Source of the DNA: Neofusicoccum parvum
Lineage: Eukaryota > Ascomycota > Dothideomycetes > Botryosphaeriales > Botryosphaeriaceae
NCBI GenBank assembly: GCA_020912385.1
Contig: CP087207.1
Coordinates: forward strand, 2,604,001 to 2,668,000
Length of the DNA stretch: 64,000 bases
Direction of reading: 5' to 3'
The notes under the pieces were generated by a model. The model made no database searches, was not told the DNA's origin, and saw only the letters and a list, made by a program, of their open reading frames with translations. The translations under genes were made by a program, and so were the position numbers. Positions 35,570 through 47,212 of this stretch are shown here, piece by piece. Numbering within the stretch: the first letter of the stretch is position 1; each line of letters opens with the position of its first letter.

Positions 35570-38500
35570 AAGGGGGTTGTTGAGGGGCCGGGAGCTTGTT
35601 GCCTTTCGGATTGGTTGCAAGTGGGTTCGTTCGTGTTATTGGTTGCTTGATACCATGGGAAAGCGTTTCTTGAGGTCGGCGGGAGTTGGGTATGGGTAGT
35701 TTGATGGGCCGGGGTCGTATTGGTGGGGCGAAGGGGTGTTGGCGCGTCTTCCTTTCTTGGGGCTTTGTATTCTCTTTACTTGGGCATCGGTTCCGGACGG
35801 CATTGAATCGGATATGTTTCTGCATCAGACATTAGAGTTTGTGGGAGGATGGTCTTCCTTCGGTATGCTTATCTCTATGGAAATTCAAACTACCCTGTGG
35901 ATACGTACCAAGCTGGTCGTGTTCGAAGGATCCATGCACCGGATGTCTACTGCTAAACAGTACCCCTTGCATCCGTTCCGAGGAAATCAAGTCAACAACA
36001 TACGTTTGGCTAATAGCAGGGGAGGTTGTAACGTCACCCAGTCTAAACGCAATTCAAGAAGCAAGAACGGTAGGAAAGTGTTGGGTCATCTACGTGTCCG
36101 CAGAATGACGTATGTAATAAAGAGCCAACCTAAATTCAGAACACGCCCTATTCGCACACCATGCAAAACTATATAGAAACAATCAAAATTCACATCACCC
36201 GCTAGGACATATCAAGTATTGGAAAGTCCCGTGAGCCACGCAGGTGGACGGTAACGATTATGGCCTCGCAGCCTTGAACGTGCGCCACGGCGACCTAAAT
36301 CTTAAGGTGAAGCTACTAAACGGGATGATTTTCTGGCAACAAATTGGCTGCAGGGGCTTCCACTGTGATCGTGGAGAGATACCAGAACTCCTAGAAAGAT
36401 AAGGCAAAATTGTAAATGCGCTAATGAATGACTACATGCCAATGCTGACGAAGGAAGATGGATCCGACACCAAGAAGCCAGCAACGAAACCGTAGCCATT
36501 GAGCGACGTGGTTAGATAGGTCAGCGATGACATAGTCGAAACGTGTTACACGAACTTGAGGCCGGGAGGGTTACTCTTCTCGATGGTGTACATTGAAACG
36601 TGCCGCAATAGGAGGCTGAATAATTCATCCGAATAGAACAGCACAACAATTAAAACACAATGTCAATCTCGTTTATCTGAATAGACGCTTTAACTTTCGC
36701 CGCAGCTTAGGAAGGAGACTATTGTGTGGAACCTTGGAGTATGTGGCGATAAGCAATCTCCAGGAATTCACTAACAGCCGCTTCAGACATATTTTTGGAT
36801 TCTCTGGGATTCTCTACAGATTGATTCATTCGAGAATCCATCAATTAGATGCAGACTTCGACAATCATAAGGGTGTTGGAGGTCTTTAGTGATGTAATTA
36901 CCCTGCACGGGTGGCCACGGAAAGTAGGCTTTGCTGCCGCAATAAGACTGTCATACTCGAAAAAAGCTCTTTCCTACACAGGTATGTAAGCACTGAGTGT
37001 TGCTTAAGAGAGCGGTGTAGGTGTGCTACAGCGCAGGGTTTGTAATCTTACTACAGATACGGGAGCAGATCTCTTGGTGAAAGATGCGCTGATGAGATTC
37101 CGCATATCGCTGTCGCAGCTCAACGCCACTGTGCCACCAACGCGATGATTACTCATTATAACTCAAAAAGCAACGGTAGCATCCGCAACCGGATCTTCGG
37201 TCTCACCGAGCTTACACACGGCCCGCATGAATAGCGGCGTCGGCGTGGGCACAACGTCGACGCGATTGGCTGCTTACGTGATGAGTGTCGATTGGTCGAG
37301 TTGACGAACTGCTCTTTTAGTGTTATGCACGCAGAATTGAAAACGACAAGGTCGGCTCCGAGATGTATGCATCTCCGATGAAAATTTTTGAGCGAGAAGT
37401 CTAGACGGGGCTGCGGTGCTTCTGATTCGCAGAATTGGTGAGGCGACGGAGAAAGGCTTTGTTTTTCTACCGTCGAGTGTGGTTTTGCTTGATGAAGAAA
37501 AAGCGTCTTGGATTATGGCTTAGCGTGCACACAATGAGTTGGTACGAATTGGTGCGGGGGAGGGCCGTCTTCGATGCAGGCGTGAAGGCAAAGACGCCTG
37601 CAGACACTGACCGGAATGCGAGGGGGGGAGGATGCGTTGTTCGTGCATTTCGCATCTGCAAGGAAATCATGCGTGCAAGACTTTCTACTGTGGATTCAAA
37701 CTCTGTTGCGAGCACCACAGTTGGATCCAGGGACCAGTGTGAATCGCACTTCAGCAGCCGTGAAGGTCGTTGCCGTTGACATCACTACTGGGCGGCTCTC
37801 TAGCGGCCACTATTACCAGACCTATAGATGTTTAACACGGAACAATTCCCTCACACCACACTTTCTTGTCGAGACGGACCTGCGATACCAATCATCAGCA
37901 TAATGCATTTTGCTTTCCGCGACCCTCCTGACTCCAAGACGAGGCAAATCAGGTCCTGCTCACATGGCTTTAGCTCCCTTTACTCCGATTATTTCCGCCG
38001 TCAATGCCGCGACGTGGAGTTGCTGCAGCGCTTGACAGGCTAACTCCATTCCCCATGCCAGCAGACTAGTCAGTAATCTCTGGTTCTGCCCTGCCAACAT
38101 ATCGCCAAGGATCCCGACGAACACAGCCGCCCGTGCCGAACCTGCCGAGGGAAGCAGAGAACATGGCCTAAACCTACCTGACGCCACCTGCACACCACAC
38201 GAACCCACGAACCCGAGACCGCAGTCCGCCTCGCCCCAACAACGGGAGATGCGGTGAGCGATCCGCGACCGATCTGGCTTCAAGTTTAAAACGGCCGCAC
38301 CGTGGTGCCGGGATCAAATCACAGCAGGCTTCGCAACGGGGGTCTTCCAGGGACGTCTGGAACGCATGTTGCGTCATGCCGGTGAGCATTTCCTTGCGGG
38401 CCCGGCCGACGCGTGCTGTTGTTCTCTCTTCAAGCTTTCAATATTCCTTCTCCTTCCTCGCGTTCGCATATCTCGCTGTTGCCCGTTCAAACTTCCGCGA

Positions 38501-38895
38501 CAGCCCGTGTACGCTTGACCTTATCAGGAATGGTGAGGCGCAGATGCTCTGCGGCCAAATCCAAACCTTATGAGCCACTCTCTGGGGCAGGGGAGCGGCT
38601 GACTCATTCCCCAACTTTTTGCCCCAACTTTTTGCCTCCGTGACAGGGGATTTTCTTGTGGGGTAATTCTTGCCATTTCCTGGCCATGAGTCATTGTGCA
38701 TTTGGGGGGAAATGGATATGAAGGGTCAATGAAGTTGCGGCCCGAGAGACACGGGGGCAAGGACACGGAATGGTGTCAATCTGGGAGAATTAAATGACAT
38801 GTCGAGGGTGGCGGATCATCATTAAGCGATTCATGAATTTGTGGTTCAACTATAGTGCTTAGTGTCCTGCAGCGAAGGTCTGCTAAAAATCCAAC
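35570..38895. other. Tail-to-tail gene-poor interval (3.3 kb)
   Basis: It lies between the 3' ends of the arrestin gene and the dehydratase gene. Mostly AT-richer than the genes, with no frame over about 150 codons and none recognisable. The longest (35736-36176 plus; 37435-37779 plus) have no domain. It may be decayed repeat sequence, but I see no terminal repeats or transposase fragments. Confidence 0.5.
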
Positions 38896-40264
38896 TCACC
38901 ACTCGCGGATACTTCCATCGGGGCCGTAGAACTCCCCGTTGGGCCACGGTGTTGATGTCTGCGCAACCTTGCGAACAAGCTCTTCGTTGATCTCAATACC
39001 CAGGCCGGGCCCAGTGAGCGCATCAACGTAGCCGTCTTTGACGTTGAAGACACTGGCGTCAACGACGTAGCTGTGGATGTCGAAATCACCAGCCTCGGTG
39101 TTGTAATGGATGCCTTGCGACATCTCCTGGATCACGTGGTTGGGAGTGGTGATTCCGATTTGCAGACAAGCTGCAAGAGCAATCGGCCCAAGAGGACAGT
39201 GCGGTGCTATCGCCACTACAATTGATCGGGTGAGCATGTGGCGGTGAGAAGGGGCTGCTTTCGATGTGCTCACCATCATACGCCTCCGCCATTGCGGCGA
39301 TCCTTCTGATCTCGGAGATGCCGCCACAGTGGGAAACGTCTGGTTGCAATATATCCACGGATGCATCTATCGAGCCTCAGCCTTAATTTTGCTCTTCCGC
39401 GGCCATGTGATCACTTACCCTGCAAGAAACGCTTGACGTCCCATCGGTTGAAAAGCCGTTCTCCAAGGGCAATGGGACATGTCGTCAGCTCCGAAATTTG
39501 CTTGACGCCCTCCGGATGCTCTGATAGGAGAGGTTCTTCGATAAAGAGCGGATGATGGGGCTCCAGGGCCTTGGCGAGCTGCTTTGCCATGGGCTTGTGC
39601 ACCCGTCCGTGGAAGTCCATGGCGGCGTCCATGCCGAGTGACTTCACCGTCTTGAGACGCTCAACAGCAGACTCCATCACGCTGGGGGAGTCAAGCCAGT
39701 TCATGTCCTCGGTGGCGTTCATTTTGACCGCCTTGAAACCTTGGGCTTTGCGGGCTTTCGCGGCAGCCTCGACGTCGCCAGGCCTGTTGCCGCCAATCCA
39801 CGCGTACACCGAGACCTTGTTGCGGACCTTGCCGCCGAGCAGCTGGTGGATGGGCTGACCAAGTCTGCGGCCCTTCAGATCCCACAGCGCAATGTCAATC
39901 CCAGAGAGCGCACTCATGAAGACGGGGCCGCCTCTGTAGAAGCCTGCTCCTGGTCAATTGCGCTCCAACATCAGCCATTGGACACGTACCAAGACGCCAT
40001 ATCAACTGCCAGATGTGCTCGATGTCATCGGCATCAAGGCCGAGGATGCGTGTCTTGAACTCATTCAGCGTCCCCTCAATGGCCTCGGTGTGGCTGCAAG
40101 ATCGGTGAGCTCGTGCGTCTGAGGTGGGCTGCACGTGAGGGTGGCTGGACGTACCCCTCCAGCGTTGCTTCTCCCCAGCCAAAGTTGCCGGCATCGTCGG
40201 TGATCTTGACGAACAGCCACCGGGGGACAACGCGAAAGTACTCGAGGTTCGTGATGGGGGCCAT
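38896..40264 (-). CDS. D-galactonate dehydratase-type enolase-superfamily enzyme
   Basis: Five minus-strand exons: 40155-40264, 39990-40093, 39419-39943, 39274-39366 and 38896-39215, giving 383 residues, almost the length of bacterial DgoD (382). The family removes water from D-galactonate to give 2-keto-3-deoxy-galactonate in sugar-acid breakdown, in the cytosol. An N-terminal capping domain (ITNLEYFRVVPRWLFVKI, FGWGEATLEG) is followed by the barrel. Metal ligands correspond to Asp181 (in MDFHGR, with His183 alongside), Glu207 or Glu208 (FIEEP) and Glu233 (ALGERL), and the C-terminal catalytic His lies in APHCPLGP. The residues keep a constant offset of two from DgoD. It is shorter than, and distinct from, fungal L-galactonate dehydratases (about 450 aa). 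A closely related acid-sugar dehydratase is the main alternative. It is divergent with the metallophosphatase. Confidence 0.9.
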
Positions 40265-40661
40265 GGTCCAATGCTTGGAGACGGGGGGCTCTGCGGTGCT
40301 GTCGTCGCGGGGCCCAGAGGTATTGAGGTCGTTTGTATGTCGGCAGGCCGCCGCTCGAGCCGCATGAGCCCACGGGCTCCCGGCATCGGTGCGAGAAACA
40401 GCAACTGGACTCCACAGCGTCCCCGGATAAATTTCCGTTGCGGTCGCGCGCTGGGGAGCGTCGCGGGGAAAACGGCAGCTATGGGCGCAGGTCGGCGTTT
40501 GCGCGCGACGTCAGAGCCGGCCTCTCCAGCCTGCCAGTTGCCGACGCAGTGACGCCTGCCTGCGCAGCAGCCTCACCACCAGCGCCCAGACTCTCACCGC
40601 ATTCGATACCTCATTCCTACGTTCTCCTGCCGCGCTGCCGGGCAGGTCGCGTGCGCCCGCG
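40265..40661. promoter_or_regulatory. Shared divergent promoter interval
   Basis: 397 bases separate the ATGs of the minus-strand dehydratase and the plus-strand metallophosphatase, so both 5' leaders and promoters must fit here. It is GC-rich. I see no TATA box or repeated operator, so coregulation is only a possibility. Confidence 0.55.
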
Positions 40662-41915
40662 ATGACTTCAGAGCGCAGACTGCGCAGGACGCGCTTCGTC
40701 TGCATCTCCGACACGCACAACCAGACGCCCAAGCTGCCCGCGGGAGACGTGCTCATTCATGCGGGAGACCTCACGAATCAAGGCAGCACCTCAGAGCTTC
40801 GCAAGACGGTCGCCTGGCTGGAGAAGACCGACTTCGAGGCTAAGCTTGTGGTAGCTGGTACCGGTCCGCTCTGCCGCCTGCAAGACATCTGCTAACTTGG
40901 ACGCCTTGCAGGAAACCACGACGTTACCCTAGACCACCCGTTCTACAGCCAGCACGGCGCTTACTTCCACAACCAGCGTCTTCAAGACCCTACCGAGTGC
41001 ATCGAGCTGCTGAACTCGTCGCCAACCATAACCTACCTCCAGCACGAAGCCCGCACCATACAGCTGAAGAACCCCGCCGGCCCTTGCACCTATTTCAACG
41101 TCTTCGGCAGTCCCTACTCCCCCGAATGCGGCAGATGGGCTTTCCAATACAATCGTGACGATGGACATCAGCTATGGGGCGAGATCCCGTTGGATACCGA
41201 TGTGCTGATCACCCATGCTTCCCCGCAATTCCACTGTGATACATCTTCCAAGGGCCTTGCAGATGGCTGCAAAGCTTTGCGCGAGGCTCTGTGGGCAGTC
41301 AGGCCGCCGCTGCATGTGTGCGGCCATCGGCATGAAGGCAGAGGATCTGAGCGCGTCCGCTGGAAGATCGACCTGCCAATGATCAGCCTTCTGGAAGACC
41401 GGACGGACATTTGGAAGGATCCTGGGGCAGGCTGTAACAAGCAGTCGCTTGTGGACCTCAGCATGAGGGGAGGCAGTCCAATAGACAGTGACTTCGATCA
41501 CACCAACAACGTCGTGTCGAACCGTGTGTCGTTCACCTCATCTTCGGCGTCGCCAGTTCAGCAGACGGCCTCACAGCCTGATGTCATGACGCCTGCTTAT
41601 GCCAACCACTGTTGCCCGTCCCTCTTAAAGCACCTGAGCAGACCGTTCCAGACGTCGCACGCCAGCCAGCCTGCTGCGATTGCGACAGCTCAAACGCAAC
41701 AAGACGAACAGCTCATCTCTCGTTTAGACGGCCGACGGTCTGCGGCGCTATCGGGCAGAATGGGCAGACGGGAGACGTGCATTGTCAACGCGGCAATCAT
41801 GGCACACAGCTACGGCGAGGGCGGTCCGAAGCGCTTCAACAAGCCGATCGTTGTCGACATCGATCTGCCCGTTTGGCCGGCAGAGGTTCACGTCGCACCG
41901 GTTTCCCGGGCATGA
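40662..41915 (+). CDS. Calcineurin-like metallophosphatase
   Basis: Two exons, 40662-40857 and 40912-41915, giving 399 residues. All metal-binding blocks of the metallophosphoesterase fold are present in order: ISDTHNQ with Asp17 and His19, GDLTNQG with Asp36, GNHD with Asn67 and His68 (assembled across the intron), THASPQFHCD, and CGHRHEGRG. It should hydrolyse phosphomonoester or diester bonds with two divalent metals; the substrate is not known for this fungal branch (related to MPPED1/2-like proteins). After the catalytic core comes a long Ser/Gln/Ala-rich segment (about 265-355), then a closing block (RRETCIVNAAIMA, RFNKPIVVDIDLPVW) that reads like a returning beta strand. The segment between therefore looks like an insertion. 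No signal peptide is visible. Confidence 0.9.
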
Positions 41916-43741
41916 TGTACCGTTCACGCGGCGTGAGTTCATCAGCATCACGATGCGCGCAGCCTCAAAGCGGCTACCCGATGGCTGCTCTCCAGATCGC
42001 CAGCAATCATGGAAGTACACGTAAGGAATGGGTCCAGCGGACTCCACGTGCGCTGCAAGCGGCTAGGCCTAACTGCATGGCGGTGCCTCAACCTTATCCA
42101 TTGGTCTCCTCGAGTGCCCCGCACTGGTGGAGGACTTGGCCGTCGGTCCAGCTCAGCAGATGATCCTTGAACCCCGCAGGGTCATGGGGGCCGAGCACGG
42201 AACGGAACGAGGGGTGCGGATTGAGGCATTTCAGGGAAGGCAGCGGTTGTTGGACAGGGCGATCAGTAGGAGATCTTGCCTGGATCCGCCTGGATGAGCC
42301 TGGCAGTTGCCGTGCAGCGGTGGAGCGAAAGGCGCTTTTGGGACGCGCGCAGTGGCCGACGCGAGTGCGCAATGCTGCACCCCACGGCCTTGGGATCTGT
42401 ACGGGACCTGAATGGGCGGGCTGGGAGCGTAGGCGCTGGCGGGCGGCCTGTCACACCACGTTTTCCCCGCCGGTCCCTTGATCAATGAATGTTGCGCGGG
42501 CGTGATTCCAGAAGGGTTGGGCGCGCGTGCGACCTGAGACCCGGAGGGCGCAGCGAAGACCGCGGCGCGTCGAGGGTGTCAGGCAGGCGGGCGGCGGGAG
42601 GCCCGGCTGAGCAACGGGCTGCGCGCTGCGCGTGCTGGGCTGGGGGCGCTGATTGGCCGGGTGTTTGCTAACCGCTGCGGCGGCCGTGTGGCCGCGACAC
42701 CCGCGGCGGGCGCGGGCTGGACACAGTGATTTGCCTGCTTGTCGCTGGATGGGGCAGGGGCGGTCACGATGTGGCCGAGACGGCGCGGCGGCTGGAGAGT
42801 GCGGTGGAAGTGGGCAGCGCGCCGGGGCGTGATCGGGCGCAGGCGCACGAGGATCTAGCACGCTGCAAACCCAATGACGCCGGCTCGGCTCTGCGCTTCG
42901 TATGCTACTCAGGTCTGTGTCTGATTGCTGCTGAACCCCCGGCTTGCTGAGCATCAATAAGCACCGGCAGCCGCCCAGTCCCGCTGCCCCCAGCGCGCCC
43001 ACTGTGCCACCCGCCGCCGCTCCAAAGCCCACAAGCCCGCAAGCCCGCAAGCCTGCAAGCCCGCGCACACCTCCCGCCACCGCACCGCCCTGCGCGCTGC
43101 CTCTGCACTGGCACGACTATATCCGCTGGCTGGACCACCGCGTGCCTGGCACCTCTAGCCGGCTAGTGTGGAACGCCGTCGTCGCCTGTTGACGTAGCCC
43201 GAGCACGTACCTCACCGCTCCGATCCTGCATTCCGGCCGCCTCTGCTAAGCCTCGCCGCTGCCACTCGCTGCGCTGCCTCTGCTCTCGCCCACGGCCGCT
43301 CCGTCCTGCGCACTCTCTCGGCCTAGCACTGTTGCTGCGTGGGCTCCAGTTTCGCCACGTTCCACCCGCGCCGACACGCCCCGACTCGCGTGCCCACTGA
43401 TTCGCTTTGCCGGCGGATCTCGTGGGGCGACCATCGGCAGGCGCGACTGTCAGGGCACTGGGCACTGGTCTCTCCACGATCTCCTTACGAAAGCCGGGGC
43501 CTCGCCCACCACCACTGACCACCTCTCCGCGCCCGCACACTGACGCTGGGCCGTCGTCCGCTGCCAGCATCAACTAATGATCCATTCACAACCCCATCCA
43601 CCTGCATTCATTCCTTTTCTGTAGCCACTGCTGCACCCGCCAACGCGCCGTCCTGCACAGCCTTTAGGCACTGCACGAGCCCCCTGCCGCCAACCTGGCG
43701 ACCCTTCTGCCACCCGACATCACCCCCCACAACAATCGAAT
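41916..43741. other. GC-rich intergenic region upstream of the J-domain gene
   Basis: No gene supported. Overlapping Ala/Arg/Pro frames on both strands (for example 42451-43080 minus) reflect composition. The last about 300 bases are C/T/A-rich and likely leader sequence for the J-domain gene. Confidence 0.5.
43032..43063. repeat. 8-bp tandem repeat, four copies
   Basis: Unit CAAGCCCG repeated four times, the third copy with one change (CAAGCCTG). It lies about 680 bases upstream of the J-domain gene and looks like a young minisatellite-type expansion. Confidence 0.8.
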
Positions 43742-45886
43742 ATGGGATCGCCATTACCGCCGGATCCCTACGTCGCCCTCGGCGTCGCCAAAGATGCAAC
43801 CTCCGCCGTCATCAAGACTGCCTATCGCAAGCTGGCCCTGAAGAGCCACCCCGACAAGTTCCCGGACCCGTCTCAGAAGGCTGAGAAGGCCGCCGAGTTC
43901 CACAAGATCCAGCAGGCCTACGAGATCCTTGGTGACGACGACAAGCGGGAACGCTACAATGCTCAGGTGCGCCTCGCTGAGCTGAGGAAAGAGGCTCTGG
44001 AGAGACAGCAGGCAAGAGGTAGTGCTACCAAGGCCGAGACACGCCCTGCCGCCGCGAACTACGAAACCAGAGCACCACCCGCCGCCTACGCCGCCCGTGG
44101 TGGATCGAGATCGTACGAGGAGCCTCGGTCACGCCCTGCCTACGACGATGATGAACGCGAACGCGTCTACGAAGAGCCCCGTCCCAAGCCGCGCACCAGC
44201 AAGACAGCCTACGTGTATAGCCGGCGCACCGCGTCGTCACCGCCCCGCCGGCCGAGCACGTTCAAGATCTTCCTGGGTGCCAATGACCGCCCCAAGGGTC
44301 GGGATCAGGACAGGAGGAGAGAACGCCCGGAGAAGGTCGTGCCAACCTACAATGACAGCGATTCCGATGAGCGATACCGCTACGAGGAGCGGAGGAGAAG
44401 AGACCGGCAAGAAGCTCAGCGTCAAGCAGTGGAAGAGGAGGAGGAGCGACAACGCAACGCAGAGCGTTTCAAGAGACAGGCCGAGGCGGATAGGAGGCGC
44501 GCCGAAGAGATAGATAGGGCTGAGAGAGAAGCCTCTCGCAGGTCTTCAAGTCGTCGGCCGGACCCCGCTGACCTCTATGAAAAGTACCTCACCAAAGAGG
44601 AAGAAGCCAGGGAACACATTTCAAGACACGCTGCTCGCGGCGCTGCCGCTCCGGCAGACGAGCCGCCGACTCGACCTGCAGCAACCACTCGCTCAAGTAG
44701 CAAGTACTCGCAGGTGCGGCCAAAAGAGTCCTCGAAGAGTTCCAAGCGATCCTCTGAGAAATCGAAGGATTCGCGAATCCTTGGAGCATTCAGGCACGGA
44801 CGTGGGACACGAGAGAAGGAACGCAAACCAACAAGAGTGGCTGAGCCTGAATACGACGAGGATCGGAGGAGGCCTCCTCTCGAGAAGTCTGAATCTTCTC
44901 CTCCGGTCAGAGCGGCAGCAGCTCGAGGTGCACCTGAACGATCTGCGACTATGGATCCTTTCGAAGGCCGCAGAGAAAGAGAAGAGGCTTCAGCCCAGCA
45001 TCCCAGGATGCGCCGCGCAGAAACAATGCCAGCTCAGCCCACAAAGTCCTCGCATCGCGAAGAAGTCAAGCCCAACAGTTCAAAGCCGCGTACCGAACTG
45101 CCGAGACACGTAGTGCACGACTCTGGCTACTCTTCGCCCAGCACTTCTGCGTCAGACAGGGAAACTCAGAAACCAAAGACGAAGACTACTCAGTATCGGT
45201 ACCCTGAAGCCAACGGCGTTGCCGGAGATGACGACTCTGACGACATCTATAACACCGTAACTGTGGAGCCGCCAAGCAGTAGTGGGCGCGATAGTCACGA
45301 TACTCGCAAACCCACCAGTCGTTCTCCTGGTCATGATCGCGGCCGAGGTCGCGATGCTGAGCGCGATAGTGACGAAAGTGGCCGCGAAAGGCCAATGCCT
45401 AGCGGCCGCACTATGTCCAGCGCCAACAACACACGCTATCAATACCCAGCCGAGACCGAGACTCGAAGACCGCACATGGCGCGTGCGATGTCTTCTCAGC
45501 GTGTCCCAATGACCTCGCCAGTCAGAAATCGTGGCTACGAACGGGAATGCGGTCGCACTCACGTTGTGTCTCCTTCGCGTGACCCCGAAAGTGGGCACTC
45601 TCATGAAGACCGCGATTACGAACGATCCAGCGGCGCGAGATTCTTTGGTGAGATTCCAAAGCATGCTGGAGAGCCGTTGCGTCGCGAAGTTCCAGCTCCT
45701 GTCCGCCCGATGATGAGACGCGGCGACAGCTACACGAGGAACGATGTGCGCTACGCACCCAAGATTAACACGGAGGACATCAGCTACGCTTCCAGGGGCC
45801 GCAGTCATCGGCCTGAGCAAGCATATGTCTTCAACAACGTGCAGTTGCCCCGGCCTCCAATGACCCGTGGAAATACTGTTTATTAA
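43742..45886 (+). CDS. J-domain (DnaJ) protein with long disordered tail
   Basis: One uninterrupted exon of 714 residues. The N-terminal J domain (about 8-75) begins DPYVALGVAKDATSAVIKTA and holds the HPD tripeptide at 36-38, which stimulates Hsp70 ATPase. YEILGDDDKRERYNAQ closes the domain. Everything after about residue 95 is low-complexity: Arg/Glu-rich, with predicted coiled or single-helix segments around 225-275 (runs such as EEEERQRNAERFKRQAEADR), then Ser/Arg/Pro-rich sequence with many possible phosphorylation sites, ending LPRPPMTRGNTVY. No Gly/Phe region, zinc finger or transmembrane segment is seen, so this is a class C J protein. The client and compartment are unknown; an Arg/Ser-rich tail would fit a nuclear or RNA-linked role, but that is inference. 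Lack of introns contrasts with most neighbours. Confidence 0.93.
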   Translation: MGSPLPPDPYVALGVAKDATSAVIKTAYRKLALKSHPDKFPDPSQKAEKAAEFHKIQQAYEILGDDDKRERYNAQVRLAELRKEALERQQARGSATKAETRPAAANYETRAPPAAYAARGGSRSYEEPRSRPAYDDDERERVYEEPRPKPRTSKTAYVYSRRTASSPPRRPSTFKIFLGANDRPKGRDQDRRRERPEKVVPTYNDSDSDERYRYEERRRRDRQEAQRQAVEEEEERQRNAERFKRQAEADRRRAEEIDRAEREASRRSSSRRPDPADLYEKYLTKEEEAREHISRHAARGAAAPADEPPTRPAATTRSSSKYSQVRPKESSKSSKRSSEKSKDSRILGAFRHGRGTREKERKPTRVAEPEYDEDRRRPPLEKSESSPPVRAAAARGAPERSATMDPFEGRREREEASAQHPRMRRAETMPAQPTKSSHREEVKPNSSKPRTELPRHVVHDSGYSSPSTSASDRETQKPKTKTTQYRYPEANGVAGDDDSDDIYNTVTVEPPSSSGRDSHDTRKPTSRSPGHDRGRGRDAERDSDESGRERPMPSGRTMSSANNTRYQYPAETETRRPHMARAMSSQRVPMTSPVRNRGYERECGRTHVVSPSRDPESGHSHEDRDYERSSGARFFGEIPKHAGEPLRREVPAPVRPMMRRGDSYTRNDVRYAPKINTEDISYASRGRSHRPEQAYVFNNVQLPRPPMTRGNTVY

Positions 45887-46460
45887 GGCCGACCCATTGG
45901 AGCGGAATGGAAGAATAGAGAAGAAGGATAGCGAATGAAGGGAGTCGTTTGAGTTAGAGGGCGCTACTCTTTTTCGCTTTGCCCCCCAGGCGCAACTGCG
46001 ATTGCTTTCGACGTGTTTAATGCTCGGGATTTTTAACAACACTAAAGGAAGATTCATTGATGGGATGGGAATGGGACAACAATCAGGCGAATCAATGCAA
46101 GGCCAAAGGGATATATCCTCAACGAAGACATGATTTTTTTCGATCAGGGCGGCTGTCGTCAAGCACAGAAACGGCCTGCACGGCGTACGAATCGGAACAG
46201 CGACCACGGATTTGGTCGACGAGGAGGCAGGAGTCTGGGTGTACAGCTACGCATGCGCGCGCGCATTTACTTTTTTGCTTTTCGGACGGATATCTCTACT
46301 TTTCGCGCTCTTCTCTCCGGGTCTTCCACTATTGGGAACGGCTGCCTTATTGATGAGCCATGATGCTTCGGAATATCAACTACCTCTACTCGGTACAAAC
46401 GAACCTCTTCATATCTCTTTTCACTACGGATTCCCAAATCAAAGAAAATTTCTATTGAAC

Positions 46461-46523
46461 TTTTCGGTTTATTTTTTTTTTCACTTTTCACTTTTCATTT
46501 CCTTCATTTCCTTCTCCTTTCGG
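46461..46523 (+). repeat. Pyrimidine-rich tract
   Basis: A run dominated by T and C, including T-runs and repeated CACTTTT/CATTTCCTT units. In fungi such tracts often precede transcription starts, but no gene begins shortly downstream. Confidence 0.6.
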
Positions 46524-47197
46524 CCAATGTTTGAGTGCACTTTGTACCATTCGCTGGGACTGGCTGTCTGAAAATCAACAGACTTCACGCACTCGCTTTT
46601 GGCGGTGAGTTTGCGTTCGTTCTGGTGGCGGCTTTCACCTTGCGTGCGTGCTTTTCGCTCGTTTTCCTACTACTTACCGCGGGACGGGAGGGCAGGGAAT
46701 TTGGTCCAGCCGTGAGGATGGTTGTATATAGATGTGATGTGGCTATGCATATGTCTGGCTGCCGGGACGGTGAATGGGAATCGAGTTTCGATCACTCTTT
46801 GATGCTACTGAGCTGTGAGCCGTGAGCTGTGAGGGAAGGCAGGACGAAGCGGCGAGGCTGACCAGTGCTCGGGATACTAGCCGGATACAGGCGTCTGGCG
46901 TTGACGTCTTCCATCTGGACGCGTGACTACTTTCGAAGCGTGCCCGGCCGAGCCCAAGCACATCTTCGATCCCCTGTGTAAATTCATGCGAACAGGCAGA
47001 AAAAGCAACGGTCTGAACTAATGTCGGCTGCCGCGAAACGCCCGGCCACAGCACACAGGCTGCATGATTGGGGCGGCTTAAACGCTCTTAGACTCTCCGA
47101 ACAATTCGCCCGAAGGGGCCTTCTAGTATTTGTTGCCTGGCACTCGCTGTGGAGCCGCGATGTTTTCCAGCGTCGGGCGCTGTTGGCGCAGCACGTC

Positions 47198-47212
47198 AAA
47201 AAAAAAAAAAAA
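47198..47212. repeat. A15 homopolymer
   Basis: Fifteen consecutive A inside otherwise GC-rich DNA. It could be an old retroposed poly(A) end or simple slippage; no target-site duplication is evident. Confidence 0.8.

Noticed and set aside
34655..35620. 321-codon minus frame opposite the arrestin gene
   Set aside because: Mirror of the Gly/His/Pro-rich tail of the arrestin-fold protein; no domain of its own.
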